Positions 48,167-59,800 of a stretch of DNA of 64,000 nt are shown in pieces. The stretch's first letter is position 1; each line of letters begins with the position of its first letter. A model generated the notes under the pieces. The model saw only the letters and a list, made by a program, of their open reading frames with translations. It searched no databases and was not told the DNA's origin. Source of the DNA: Nakaseomyces glabratus (taxonomy: Eukaryota; Ascomycota; Saccharomycetes; Saccharomycetales; Saccharomycetaceae). The position numbers were made by a program, and so were the translations under genes. The stretch is taken from positions 806,001 through 870,000 of the forward strand of contig NC_088960.1 of NCBI RefSeq assembly GCF_010111755.1, in the 5' to 3' direction.

Positions 48167-51100
48167 ATGTTGAAAGGATCCAACTCGAAGTCTTCAGATG
48201 GATCAGGGAGTGGGTCTAATTCTGGTTTATTTCAGAACTTAAGAAGACTAACCACAAAGGATAGAGACAACAGAAATAAAAGCCCTAAGCGGACCTCTCT
48301 CGATAATGATAATATTTCCCAGAGAAGCACAAAGAATATTAATGTATCACAGGCAGTTTCGTCGAGACATGGATCTATTGACCAGTCAAGACCACTTAAC
48401 AAGAAGTCAACACTGAATTCACAAAATTTGTCTCAATATGTTAACAACGGGAAGGCACTGAGCCCTGAGTCTGGCTCTAATCATCATAGAACAGATTCCA
48501 CACAATCGGGATTTAAGTACTCATACTCAAGGAGATCTTCAGGGCAGGTCTCTATGGCTCCTAGCAGTATGGGTAACATAAACTTAACTCGTCACAATAC
48601 CAATACTAGCTTTTCATCGGCTAGTGTTCTTTCCCATGGTTCTATAACAAATTTATCACGTTTCATGACACCAGATGGGAAAATAAATTTGACCATGCCC
48701 TCTGATCCATATGAAGTGGAATCTTTGTTTGAGGACATCATGTACAAACGAAATATCCTCCAAAGTCTCCCTCAGGAAAAACAAAACGAACTTATGAGTT
48801 ATAGTATTGAGAAAAAATGGCTTATTGTCAAACAAGACTTGCAGAATGAGTTTAAGAGGATTAAGGCGTCAAATAAGGGTGATAGCAGAACAGGTATGTC
48901 AATGCCAGATTTAGGTTCTGATCCCAGTAATTCTGTTTCACCTCCGGGACCAATTTCATCTTCTGGTTCTTCCATATTCTCTAGTGACGTAACAAGTACA
49001 GCACCATCCACATATAGCCGTTCCGGAAAGAAGAATATACCAATCAGTAAGCCAATAGCTGCAACATCTACCGAATTATACCATATTGCAGAAAGAAACA
49101 CTAGCTCGTCAACAATCCAATCCGATAAAGCGAACAGACCGCCAATTCATTATGTAAAGAAAATCGTAGATGACAAACTGAGCAAAGATGAGATGAAAGA
49201 TTTATGGGTTACGTTGCGAACAGAACAACTAGATTGGGTAGATGCTTTTCTTGAAAATCAGGGACACATTGCTATGGCTAATATTTTGATGAAATCGATA
49301 TACAAGACCACACCCAAAGATAAAGTTTCAGAGCCTTTGCTCGATAAAGAAAATGCTTTTTTCAAGTGTTTTCGTGTGTTAGCGGTATTGTCGCAAGGGC
49401 TGCATGAATTTACAATACACTCCTTAATGACTGATACAATTGCACAAGGTCTATTTTCTGGTAGGCTTGCAACTAGGAAAATGGCTACTGAAATATTTGT
49501 GTTCCTATTAGAAAAGAAGAATAAGAAGCGTTTTGAATCAGTACTAAGCTCTTTAGATAAAAACTTTATAATTGGGCAGAACTCCCATATGAATGAGAGC
49601 TATAAGAAACTACCACAATACTTTACACATTTGACTTCAAATAGTAATCTGAAAGTCATTCAGGCTTGGTTATTTGCGGTAGAGCAAACTCTAGATGGTC
49701 GTGGTAAAATGGGATCATTAGTTGGAGCCTCTGAGGATTATAAGAACGCCGGTGGGGAGAATGCAATATTAGAGTACTGTCAATGGACAATGGTATTTAT
49801 TAATCATTTATGTTCAAGTTCTGAAAATATAAATCAAAGAACATTGTTAAGAAGAAAACTTGAAAATTGTGGTATTTTAAGGATAATGAACAAAATCAAG
49901 TTGCTGGATTATGAGAAAGTTATCGACCAAATAGAGCTCTATGAGAATAATAAGCTTGACGATTTCAATGCACTTCTAGAAAGTAATAAGAAAAATATTA
50001 ATGTTGATCTCCAGGATCCCGTATCATTGATGAAAAATCTTCTTGACGCATGTAAAGGTACAGAAAATGAAAAAACACTGGTATCACTAGTCCAGCATAT
50101 ATTCTTGCCCACTTCAAAGCTATTAGATGAAAAACAAGATCCAAACAAGGTTACAAAACAATTGAAACTCATGGACTCATTGGTAACTAATGTAAGCGTG
50201 ACCAGCACAGAAGAAGGTTCAAACGTGAATATGGCTATTCAACGTTTATATGATTCAATGCAGACCGATGAAGTAGCTAGGAGAGCCATATTAGAAAGCA
50301 GAACATTAACCAAGAAATTAGAGGAAATGGAAGCTGAACGAGATATGTTAGTTGAAAAGTTATCAAAAGCAGAGCATGGACTGGTTGGACAGTTAGAGAT
50401 GGAAGTTAAGGAACGTGATAGAATTCTTGCAAAAAATCAAAGGGTGATGAAACAGCTGGAGTCAGAGCTAGAAGAACTAAAGAAAAAGCATTTATTGGAA
50501 AAGCATGAACAGGAAGTAGAATTAAGGAAGATGTTAACAATTTTGAATTCACGACCGGCAAAAACAAAAGAGCAGAAAAAGAAGATTGGCTCTATAGAAG
50601 CCTCAGAAAAAGAAGATTTACAGAGAGCTCTCCAGAGTGGCCTTCAGAAAGCGAAGAAAGACTTCAAGGATGACTCCAAAAAGTTTGGTATGACCATTCA
50701 GCCAAATCAAAGGCTGAAAGTGTTACGTATGCAGATGGAAAGTATTGAAAATGAGGCTCGTAAATTGGAAATGACAAATTTTGCAGAATACGAGAAGAAA
50801 GGGCTCAAACCGCCTGCAAATGTGCAGAAGAAGAGCAAACCGATTTCAGAACTGAATAAAGAACAGAGAATTCAAAAACTAAATGAATTGAGGGATAAAT
50901 TGAGGAGAATTCAAATGGAATCTAACGATGTATCCAAATTCAATGTAGATGAAAGAGTGAATGAGCTATTTAATGATAAAAAGAGAACCGCACTACAAAG
51001 ACTCAAGGAACTGGAAACTAAGTATAAAGGGTTTGGAATAGACTTCAAAGTGGAAGATTTCACCCATGAGTCTACAGATTCTAGTAATGAAGGATATTCT

Positions 51101-53863
51101 AGTTTGGATCCTAAAGTTTATCAGGACAAACTAGACGAAATAACAAAGATTTCAGAAGAGCTTCTGCAGCAAAAGAATGAACTAGAAACAACTCAGACGT
51201 CAAGTTCTGAGTCAAACTCAGACTCCGAATCATCTTCAGATTCTGATGATAGTATGGAGGATGCTTTAACGAACAACAAGGATATAAATGGCACAAGTTC
51301 TAACGTGTCTGATCTGGCATCAGGTTCATTTTTAGACACTTTAACTCAAAAATATGGAACTGGTCAAGCAGAGCCAATTCAGTCTCCAGTTGGCCATTAT
51401 TCTAATAGAAATGAAAAGTCTTTTGTGGACCGAATGAAGCGTAACTCTCGTGTGCCATCTTATGTTGAAGAATTGTCAAAGAAGATGAGGGGAAATAAGG
51501 ATCATGAATTTGAGGAGGATGACCATAAAAATGGCAATCAATCATCTGACGATTTTGATTCTGAAAGCAAAACCAATATGGATCAAGATCAGTTATTAGC
51601 AACCTCCGCGGTATCACCTACAACTTCAGCTCCCCCACCACCACCTCCTCCAATGCCTGCTGGGCTATTTGGCGCTAATAATGACAACAATACTGGTGAT
51701 TCTGATGCGATATCCGTTTCAGGAACGCCTGCTCCACCTCCACCACCTCCACCACCTCCATTTTTGAAAGACTCATCACCAATTCCACCACCACCAATGC
51801 CAACCATGTTAACGCCCTCAGAGTCAACTACATCTCTGTCATCTATTCCACCTGCACCACCAATGATGACCAAGGACTCTAAAAAGAAGGTTGTTTCTTC
51901 GCCTCTACTTCCTCAGTCCCCATCATTGTTTGAGAACTATCCCCGTCCACAGAAGAAATTAAAGCAACTACATTGGGAGAAGGTGGAATCTACTGACAAT
52001 TCAATTTGGGGATCGCAGAAAGCAGAGAAATTTGCTGATGATTTGTATGAAAAAGGTGTTCTATCTGAATTAGAGAAGGCATTCGCTGCAAGAGAAATAA
52101 AGAGCTTAGCTACAAGGAAGAAAGAAGATTTACAAAAAATATCATTTTTGTCACACGATATATCGCAACAATTTGGTATTAACTTACATATGTATTCTAA
52201 TCTGACTGTTAACCAATTTGTTGAAAAAGTTCTGAAGTGTGAGAGGGATTTCATGAACACACCAAGTGTTATTGAATTTTTATCGAAACAAGAGATCGTA
52301 GAGGTCTCTACAAACTTGGCAAGAAACTATGCTCCTTATAGTACTGATTGGGAAGGTATCAAAAAGATCGAAGATGCCAAAGCTCCAGAGAAAGATCCAA
52401 ATGAGCTTCAACGTGCTGATCAAATTTATCTTCAATTAATGGTTAACTTACAATCTTATTGGGCTTCTCGTATGAGGGCAATTAGGATGATAACTTCGTA
52501 TGAAAGGGAATATAATGAGTTACTGGCAAAACTTCATAGAGTAGACAAAGCTGTCGGATCTCTGCAAGGCTCAGATAACCTAAAAAACATCTTTAATGTT
52601 ATTCTTGCAGTGGGTAATTTTATGAATGACTCTGCTAAGCAAGCTAAAGGTTTCAAATTATCAACTCTACAAAGATTAACATTTATAAAAGATGCAGACA
52701 ACAGTATGACTTTCTTGAATTATGTTGAGAAAATTGTCCGGTCTAACTATCCAGAGTTTAACAACTTTTTAATTGAATTGGAACCAGTTTTAGAAGTTGT
52801 GAAGGTTTCAATAGAGCAATTGGTAAACGATTGTAATGATTTTGTACAGGGTATTAACAATGTTGAGCGTTCTATTGAGATTGGTAACTTGAGTGACTCT
52901 TCTAAGTTTCACCCATTGGATAAGGTGTTGCTAAAAGTATTGCCTAATTTATCGGAGGCAAGGAAAAAGGGAGAACTACTTGCTGATGAAATGAAACTAA
53001 CAATAATGGAATTTGAACAAATTATGCAAACTTACGGTGAAGATTATGGCGATAAATTTGCTAAGATATCTTTTTTCCAGAAATTTGCAGACTTCATTGC
53101 AGAATATAAGAAGGCACAAGCCCAAAATATTAAGGTTGAAGAGGAAGAAGCAGCATATGAAAGACATAAAAAAATGGTTGAAGAACAACAACGGAAAGCA
53201 CAAGAGGATGCTAGCAAGTTGAATGAGAATAGTTCTCAGACAGGGAATAGCGATGAGGAGGAGGAATCGGAAGATAGGCGTGCTGTAATGGATAAATTGC
53301 TAGAACAATTAAAGAATGCGGGACAAGTGAAAACTGATCCAACATCTGCAAGAAAAAGAGCTTTATTGAGGAAAAAGATTCACAGCAGTGAAGAATCAGA
53401 GTCCAGTCCATTGGCTGAGATGCAGGTTGGCGGGGACTCTTTAATTTATTCACCTGATGCTAAGGAACAAATCGAACTTGAAATTCACATGGCATCACCA
53501 ACACCAAAAACTAAAGAAGATGGTAAATTGGGGACAGGTGAAAACAGTAATGGAGAATCGCCATTGAAAAAAATCAATGAAGATGAAGAGATAGGTGACA
53601 GAGCTAAAACCCTTCTAATGGAATTAAGAGGAAGTGATGCATTAATGGATAGGAACACTGCATTGGATGAGCACAAAGAAAGATTGCGTGCACGTAGAAA
53701 GAGAACAGATAGTAATAAAATCCCAAGCAGTAATAGATTGAAATTTGTGGATGAAAAGAGCCCAGATGAAGAGCAAGAAGAAGTTTCATCTAGCTCGATA
53801 TCAACAACAGGCATAGTTACTGCTCAAGAAAGTCCTGTGCAAATCGATGAAAATGAGGATTGA
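48167..53863 (+). CDS. BNI1: Bni1, diaphanous-related formin
   Basis: Nucleates and elongates unbranched actin cables at the bud tip and neck downstream of Rho GTPases. The 1898-residue product (1953 in S. cerevisiae) has a Ser/Asn-rich N-terminus. A GTPase-binding/FH3 region lies at about 180-640 (PSDPYEVESLFEDIMYKRNIL, KDLWVTLRTEQLDWVDAFLE). Coiled-coil segments follow at about 700-980. The FH1 domain has three poly-proline runs at about 1155-1235. The FH2 domain occupies about 1250-1680 (KKLKQLHWEKVESTDNSIWG, ILAVGNFMNDSAKQAKGFKL, STLQRL). A DAD is present at about 1705 (AVMDKLLEQLKNAG followed by RKRALLRKK). Start is the first ATG of the frame. Followed in tandem by SEC2. Confidence 0.97.
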   Translation: MLKGSNSKSSDGSGSGSNSGLFQNLRRLTTKDRDNRNKSPKRTSLDNDNISQRSTKNINVSQAVSSRHGSIDQSRPLNKKSTLNSQNLSQYVNNGKALSPESGSNHHRTDSTQSGFKYSYSRRSSGQVSMAPSSMGNINLTRHNTNTSFSSASVLSHGSITNLSRFMTPDGKINLTMPSDPYEVESLFEDIMYKRNILQSLPQEKQNELMSYSIEKKWLIVKQDLQNEFKRIKASNKGDSRTGMSMPDLGSDPSNSVSPPGPISSSGSSIFSSDVTSTAPSTYSRSGKKNIPISKPIAATSTELYHIAERNTSSSTIQSDKANRPPIHYVKKIVDDKLSKDEMKDLWVTLRTEQLDWVDAFLENQGHIAMANILMKSIYKTTPKDKVSEPLLDKENAFFKCFRVLAVLSQGLHEFTIHSLMTDTIAQGLFSGRLATRKMATEIFVFLLEKKNKKRFESVLSSLDKNFIIGQNSHMNESYKKLPQYFTHLTSNSNLKVIQAWLFAVEQTLDGRGKMGSLVGASEDYKNAGGENAILEYCQWTMVFINHLCSSSENINQRTLLRRKLENCGILRIMNKIKLLDYEKVIDQIELYENNKLDDFNALLESNKKNINVDLQDPVSLMKNLLDACKGTENEKTLVSLVQHIFLPTSKLLDEKQDPNKVTKQLKLMDSLVTNVSVTSTEEGSNVNMAIQRLYDSMQTDEVARRAILESRTLTKKLEEMEAERDMLVEKLSKAEHGLVGQLEMEVKERDRILAKNQRVMKQLESELEELKKKHLLEKHEQEVELRKMLTILNSRPAKTKEQKKKIGSIEASEKEDLQRALQSGLQKAKKDFKDDSKKFGMTIQPNQRLKVLRMQMESIENEARKLEMTNFAEYEKKGLKPPANVQKKSKPISELNKEQRIQKLNELRDKLRRIQMESNDVSKFNVDERVNELFNDKKRTALQRLKELETKYKGFGIDFKVEDFTHESTDSSNEGYSSLDPKVYQDKLDEITKISEELLQQKNELETTQTSSSESNSDSESSSDSDDSMEDALTNNKDINGTSSNVSDLASGSFLDTLTQKYGTGQAEPIQSPVGHYSNRNEKSFVDRMKRNSRVPSYVEELSKKMRGNKDHEFEEDDHKNGNQSSDDFDSESKTNMDQDQLLATSAVSPTTSAPPPPPPPMPAGLFGANNDNNTGDSDAISVSGTPAPPPPPPPPPFLKDSSPIPPPPMPTMLTPSESTTSLSSIPPAPPMMTKDSKKKVVSSPLLPQSPSLFENYPRPQKKLKQLHWEKVESTDNSIWGSQKAEKFADDLYEKGVLSELEKAFAAREIKSLATRKKEDLQKISFLSHDISQQFGINLHMYSNLTVNQFVEKVLKCERDFMNTPSVIEFLSKQEIVEVSTNLARNYAPYSTDWEGIKKIEDAKAPEKDPNELQRADQIYLQLMVNLQSYWASRMRAIRMITSYEREYNELLAKLHRVDKAVGSLQGSDNLKNIFNVILAVGNFMNDSAKQAKGFKLSTLQRLTFIKDADNSMTFLNYVEKIVRSNYPEFNNFLIELEPVLEVVKVSIEQLVNDCNDFVQGINNVERSIEIGNLSDSSKFHPLDKVLLKVLPNLSEARKKGELLADEMKLTIMEFEQIMQTYGEDYGDKFAKISFFQKFADFIAEYKKAQAQNIKVEEEEAAYERHKKMVEEQQRKAQEDASKLNENSSQTGNSDEEEESEDRRAVMDKLLEQLKNAGQVKTDPTSARKRALLRKKIHSSEESESSPLAEMQVGGDSLIYSPDAKEQIELEIHMASPTPKTKEDGKLGTGENSNGESPLKKINEDEEIGDRAKTLLMELRGSDALMDRNTALDEHKERLRARRKRTDSNKIPSSNRLKFVDEKSPDEEQEEVSSSSISTTGIVTAQESPVQIDENED

Positions 53864-54313
53864 ATTGTATCTTCATTCTTGCCTATATTAACTAATTAAA
53901 AAAATCTTTATTTTTGCATTGATAAATGACATATATATATACGTTTATTGCATATTAATATAATTTGCTAGTGAGCATTGTATTATATTTTAATATACTA
54001 TACTCCAAAACCAGAACTTTTGAACTCGCTTCGTTTAAAAATCACAGAACACTAAATTATATAATTGAATCAAAACAAAGGGAAATCGAGTAAACTCAGT
54101 AAGTAGATCCTGCGATCACAAGTTTTTGACTTGGAGTAGTAATTGAACGAATTTCACACTGATAAGAATTGGACTAGTTTTATCTTGAAACAAGCTCTTC
54201 TGAGGAGAAAAATATTAGTGGTAGGATTCTGTTAAAATAGGGCATTATTATTAGAAGGCGAAACTAATCACACATTTAATTCATTGAATCATATTTTATC
54301 ACATTACTCTCTC
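53864..54313. promoter_or_regulatory. BNI1-SEC2 intergenic
   Basis: 450 bases, AT-rich, including an (AT)-rich run near 53930-54000. No gene. The SEC2 frame is open upstream of its ATG only to a TTG at 54284. Confidence 0.55.
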
Positions 54314-56572
54314 ATGTCAGATCCTATCGAAGAATCTAACAGAATATCTGTTCAAGTGTCGACATTATCAACACAGCTTATTGAAAGTATTGATAGGCAG
54401 TCGGAGCTTGAGAAACGACTTCGAGACGCTCAAATTATTATTAATAAGCAAAAACATGTTATGCATGAATTCGAGACTTTGAAACAGAAGAATAAAGAGC
54501 TTTCAGATGGTCAGCAATCCTTTGAAGAAAAGATACGAGCTTTATCTGCACAGTTAGAAGAAGAGAAAAGTAAGCGTTTAGCAGCAGAAAAAGAGGTCGA
54601 TAAATTAGGTCAAGAGGTCGAAGATTTAACTGCGTCATTGTTTGATGAAGCTAATAATATGGTATCTGATGCTAGAAGAGAGAAACATGATATCGAAATA
54701 CAAAATAGCAGGTTACAAGAAACACTAAAAGAAAAGGACACTGTTCTAGAGACATTGAACCTGCAGTTGAAAAACTTGAAGAAAGTATTACAAACAGTCG
54801 ACTCTGAATCTTCTATAAATGCAAATATAAGAAGTCCTATAAGTACTGAAAATAGTACTACAACATCAGCGTCAGGTAATAAGCTGACAAGGCGGCAATC
54901 CCAGTTATCAATTAGTCATAATGAATCACCTTTATTTTCTCCATACGTTACAACATTAAGATACGACCAGTCGCTTTATAATGAGTTTTTGAAGTTTTTA
55001 GCTGTTCTACCAAGTAGTTCTAGTTTGAAAGCAACATCTACAGAGTCTAAACTACTCAAGAGATTGGTGTCTGATGAAATTCAACCGGTATTAAAGATTG
55101 ATAATGCTTCGGGAATAGGTTGGCTAGTAAGAAAGTCGTTGCTAACTTCTATGATGGAGGGGCAGGTCGTTGTGGAGCCATTGAGCGGTATAAATGAAGC
55201 ATATCAACTGGGTTATGAAACAAAAGAACATGTTTCACAAAATGAAGGTGAAGAAATGCCACACATGTTTAATTTCCCATTAAATTCACCTCCTATTGCA
55301 GTTAGGGATCCATGTGCATTTTGTGCTGAGCAAAGAGATGATATTATTGAGCATGCACGTATGTACGTTATGAAAACATTCAATAAAGAAAATGATGGCT
55401 CTACAACAATAACAAATTCTTTCCCACTTTGTCATTGGTGTCTAATGAAAGTTAGACAAACTTGTGAGATCTTCGCATTCTTGAGATCGTTGAAGTTAGG
55501 TACTTGGCATTTGGAAAAAGTGACGTTAAATACTATCTCTAAAGGCGAGTCGCTCTCTAAGTTTTCAGAAGTTACTAAGTCTACAAACGGGTCTACTTCA
55601 AATGAGGAAAAGAAAAGCAACCGAAAGAGCTTTATACCATCATTACCAAAGGGCTCTCCTAAAAAGTCCTCCCCTGTCGTGGAGACCCACATAGATACAA
55701 CAAAGGCTGGGCAGCCTACATCAAATATTCAAAGAGCGTGGGTACATTTGTGTAAATTGAGATCGATGCTACATTGGGCACACGTTGGTATATGGAACAT
55801 GGAAGACTCCATATCACTCAAAATGGGGCCAATAACTGATCATCCAACCCATAGCCAGGAATTGTTGTTGCCTGTGTTGAGCGAAAGTGAGAGTCTGAAT
55901 ATGCTGGAGGAATATGTTCCTGCTAACGACTCAGAAAGTTTCAACTTAAAGAAGACAGAAACTTCTAATACATTCGACTTTGAGAAATCTTCTAATGACG
56001 CGGTTGATATCTCATCAAACCAAGATATCAACTCACAAACAAAAGTAGCGCCTGATGTCAACGAAAATTTGAAAGGACAGCCTTCAACGGGTGAAGCATC
56101 AACTATTGAGCCAGTTAACATTAAGGTCGATCCTGCAACGATAGGAGCTAATGTTGATGCTAAAAAAAAAAATGCAATTTCCGGTAATACTTTAGATACA
56201 GCAAAGGATACAGACAATCTCAGTAAAGATAAGATGGAAGCTAAAATGATAGAAAAAGATACAACAGAGGATAGCAAGAAGACTACTAAGTCTTCAAAGC
56301 GGACTTCCGAAATAATTGACCAATTGAACGATATTGGAAGTGATGCTAAAGAGTTATTTGGTACTGTTGAAGAATCTGGAAAGGAATCGCAAAGTGATGA
56401 TAAACAATCAGACAAACACCTGAATTCTGATGAAACCAAAAACGGCGATGCCACCATGCCTAACGAGGATGATATGACTCTAGATGCAAAGGAGGTGATG
56501 CGTGGATTGAATGATGATGATGCGGATTCATCTAGTCTAGACAACTTTGATGATAGTAAAGAATTTCAGTAA
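54314..56572 (+). CDS. SEC2: Sec2, guanine nucleotide exchange factor for Sec4
   Basis: Activates the Rab Sec4 on post-Golgi vesicles and links Ypt32, PtdIns4P and Sec15 in exocytosis. The ATG at 54314 gives 752 residues (759 in S. cerevisiae) and starts MSDPIEESNRISVQVSTL, aligning with the S. cerevisiae start. The GEF coiled coil covers about 15-165, including EVDKLGQEVEDLTASLFDEA, the Sec4-contacting segment. A central region at about 330-400 has two Cys pairs (CAFC and CHWC) followed by KVRQTCEIFAFLRSLKLGTWH. The C-terminal 280 residues are acidic and Ser/Thr-rich, suited to phosphoregulation. The GEF product and PIK1, which supplies PtdIns4P, act in one pathway although not adjacent. Confidence 0.95.
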   Translation: MSDPIEESNRISVQVSTLSTQLIESIDRQSELEKRLRDAQIIINKQKHVMHEFETLKQKNKELSDGQQSFEEKIRALSAQLEEEKSKRLAAEKEVDKLGQEVEDLTASLFDEANNMVSDARREKHDIEIQNSRLQETLKEKDTVLETLNLQLKNLKKVLQTVDSESSINANIRSPISTENSTTTSASGNKLTRRQSQLSISHNESPLFSPYVTTLRYDQSLYNEFLKFLAVLPSSSSLKATSTESKLLKRLVSDEIQPVLKIDNASGIGWLVRKSLLTSMMEGQVVVEPLSGINEAYQLGYETKEHVSQNEGEEMPHMFNFPLNSPPIAVRDPCAFCAEQRDDIIEHARMYVMKTFNKENDGSTTITNSFPLCHWCLMKVRQTCEIFAFLRSLKLGTWHLEKVTLNTISKGESLSKFSEVTKSTNGSTSNEEKKSNRKSFIPSLPKGSPKKSSPVVETHIDTTKAGQPTSNIQRAWVHLCKLRSMLHWAHVGIWNMEDSISLKMGPITDHPTHSQELLLPVLSESESLNMLEEYVPANDSESFNLKKTETSNTFDFEKSSNDAVDISSNQDINSQTKVAPDVNENLKGQPSTGEASTIEPVNIKVDPATIGANVDAKKKNAISGNTLDTAKDTDNLSKDKMEAKMIEKDTTEDSKKTTKSSKRTSEIIDQLNDIGSDAKELFGTVEESGKESQSDDKQSDKHLNSDETKNGDATMPNEDDMTLDAKEVMRGLNDDDADSSSLDNFDDSKEFQ

Positions 56573-56894
56573 TAGCTTAAACGAAAAAACTCAATATATT
56601 TAGTGTTACAAAATTTTATTTTCTAATTACTTCTCGTAGTTGTTTAGTATCATTATTTTTTAGTATCAGTGCCAACTACTATGACATTAGGATTTGGGGT
56701 GTCATCATCGTGTAGCAATTAATGATTATATTTTCTTTGTTGCTATTTCCAAGTTCATCATAACTATGTTTCCTCTTAAAAGTTTGAGTGATCAGGCGCT
56801 AACCACAAAGTTTGGGTGATAAAAAATATGCAATAATGGCATAAGGCTAGCTCGACGATAAACTGCTAGCATAGAGCCGTGGATTTGAATCGTT
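56573..56894. other. SEC2-TOF1 convergent intergenic
   Basis: 322 AT-rich bases between two gene ends. Nothing recognised. Confidence 0.6.
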
Positions 56895-59800
56895 TTAGTT
56901 AGCTGATGTTCTCCTTTTTTTAGTTATAGGTTCATCGTCATCAGCTTCACTTTCTACATGGCCATGCGAAATGCCAATATTCCTGGCGTTTTTATTAATT
57001 GTTAAGTTTTCAGAAGTTTCATCAACTTGCTCATTTACCTGTGTGTTCTCGTTATCTTGATTGCTTTCATTGATTTCAACTCTTGAAAGTGTTAACAGAG
57101 TCTTATCTGGGCCTTTTCTGGTAATGCCTTCTAATGGTAGCGCATCTATAGGAGGCACTGGGCCATCAAATAAACTAGTAAAGTCACTCACGACCTTCCC
57201 ATTATTCGACAGACGCTCATTTACAAACCGACCAAAGCTTAGGAATTTATCATTTGGAAGCTGGCCATTATATTTATCAAGTAGCCAACGCATGTACATC
57301 TCATTTTCGAAAAATACAGGATTTAAAATCTCTTCATCGTCCTCGTCCGAATCGCTGATATATTCTTTACTGAATACCTCAAGATTTTCTTGAGGTTGTT
57401 TGTCTTTACCCTCAATGGCATTTGGTAATCGAAAGGATGCCTTTTTCCTATTTCTCGATGTTTTATTTTTCGATTGTGTCTTTTTACTTGCAATACCCAC
57501 AGTTCTCTTCTCTTTTCTAATATTTGTACTTTTGTCTAAATCTTTGAAGTAATCATTGTCATCTACTTCATTATCAGGTACAATGTTAGGATCTGTATAA
57601 TCATAATCCTCGTTGCCTTTCCATCCGTCAGACTCTAGTGAATTATTTTTTTCTGACTGTTGTTTTAGGTAACTAGACGATGGTAGGCCATTTGGAGTTT
57701 CAAATGGTATGTTGAGGTATTTGGTTATCGATTCTTCGCATTTGACTAAACGCGAAAACTCAGTTGTGCCACGGTAAAAGCATGGATCAGATTTCAGTAT
57801 TGGTATTTCGAACCCCACAAGTTGTAGTAATGCTCTTATGTGTCTATTGTAATGTAATGGATTCACATCATATTCTTCTTTCAGGATAAATGCTTCATTA
57901 TTTGGCGTTTTTTCGTTCTCTCCAGCAACTTCTAGATGGGAGGTAAATACAGCTATCAAATGCTGTACATTTTCACGCACCAACTCCACTAGATTCTGGG
58001 AGCCTTCATCGATTAATGTTGAAACCAGTACACCGATTTGCATATCTAAAATCATATTCTCAGACATCATTTCCTGTTGCTCAAAAGGAATAAATTGAGA
58101 TGGTTGTACAGCATAAATTTCACTTTCCTTGGTCATTTTGTGTTCACCATATTTTTGGAAATACCCGACAACACCATCATTCAAAGGTGGAAATAGTATT
58201 CCAACATGCCAAGCTGGTGAAGACTTCAGCTTCCTTTTCAGTCTGCTTAGATAGTATTTCGCAAAATCATTGATATGTGTTCTCGCTTTTGATGTTCTTG
58301 GTAGTCCATCTTGCTTCAGCATATCTTTAAGCAAAATGATAAAATCTAATCTATAAAACAGAGTTTCTTCATTATTTTCGACAAAAAGTCTGTACAGAAA
58401 AGAAATGATCATCTTGATATGGGAATATTCTAATTCATTGAATCTTTTTAGTGTGTTGATGTATAGATCAATGGTATTCCTATGAAAGAATGAACTTTGT
58501 ACCCTTTTGAAATTAATAACAATAGTTTTATGGCCAGGATTAAGAATTTCAATGGCTTCATCAGGATCGTAGCCCTCTTCATTTACTAGCCGTTCATAGT
58601 CTTCCTTTGATATAGATTTCATTTTCTTTGCACGTCTCTTAGACTCCACTACCAACGAGTTATCCCCGCTATACATTTCTAATATTTTCAATACAGTGTG
58701 AGTAAGCTCGATAGATGTTTTCATAAAGGACAGGGAGTGAGTTGATGCAATTCTGGGAAGATTAGATAGTAGTTGTATTCTCTCATCGCTAAAAAGTCTG
58801 CTTAAAACGTACTCTATATCTTCATTATCTTCGAATTTCTTCAAGCTGTTTACAAGTTTCAACAGCTCATTGAAAGCAAGCATAGATGAATGAACAACTG
58901 CCCATGCCTTAGAGTCATATGAGGACCGTAGCAGTGAAGAAACTAAAATAAAAGTTGTTTCTTTGATAGACTCCGAGATCATCATAATATCTGCATCTTT
59001 ATCTACTTGGCATCTTAATATTTGGTATTTGTTGAACCATGCAAAGAATAATAGATACTCAATTTTTTCAAGACTTATTATTTTATCTTCCTCTGTTACA
59101 AAATAATTCGTGACACTTTTCAATAAATAATTGAAACTTGAATCGATAAAATCATTGATAAAGTCATTCAAATATTTTGAAATAGTTAATGGTAGGTATG
59201 TGCCGCTCTTCTTATGCACGTTCAATAAATTTGTAGGAAGACTCTCATTATCTGTTTCATTTCTAATCATTGGTCTTCTGCCTTTAGATTTTTTACTGTC
59301 ATCAATTTTTTGTAACGCTTTAGAGTTGTCCAAAAGGTTTTGACTTCCAGAAACAGTTAATCTTTTCTGGTCTAAGGTTTGAATTGAGAGCATAGCACCA
59401 AACCTAGAATGTCTGGTTGAAGTATTCATTATAACTTTTTTTTTTAGTTGTGATTCCTTTTGTAGAAGATCATTCAGTTCTTGGCCCGCCTTTGAAAGAT
59501 GATTTTCGCTTTGTGCTGTATCAAGTTCACCCGATTTAAAAAGAAGGGAGTCTTGGCTTATATCCTTAGTTAAAAAAAACATAACCTCCATCAGGGGAAT
59601 GTTTATAAAATCTTGGTCAAATTCTTTGGTCATTGAGCTTCCTAGGGTCAGCAAAAATGGAAACACTTTATTTTTCTTGAAGCAACTAATAACAGTGCTT
59701 TGGCTTATATCATCTTGAGTTACATTAGGAGGCAAAGTATCAACAGAATTTATACCTTTACTAGCAATATTCTTTCTCGCCGTTATTGTAAGCTCACCTG

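Noticed and set aside
51589..51873. Glycine-rich minus-strand frame within BNI1
   Set aside because: It is the antisense of the FH1 poly-proline codons, a shadow of the real gene.
54284..54313. 10-codon N-terminal extension of SEC2
   Set aside because: Starts at TTG; the ATG at 54314 aligns with the known Sec2 N-terminus.
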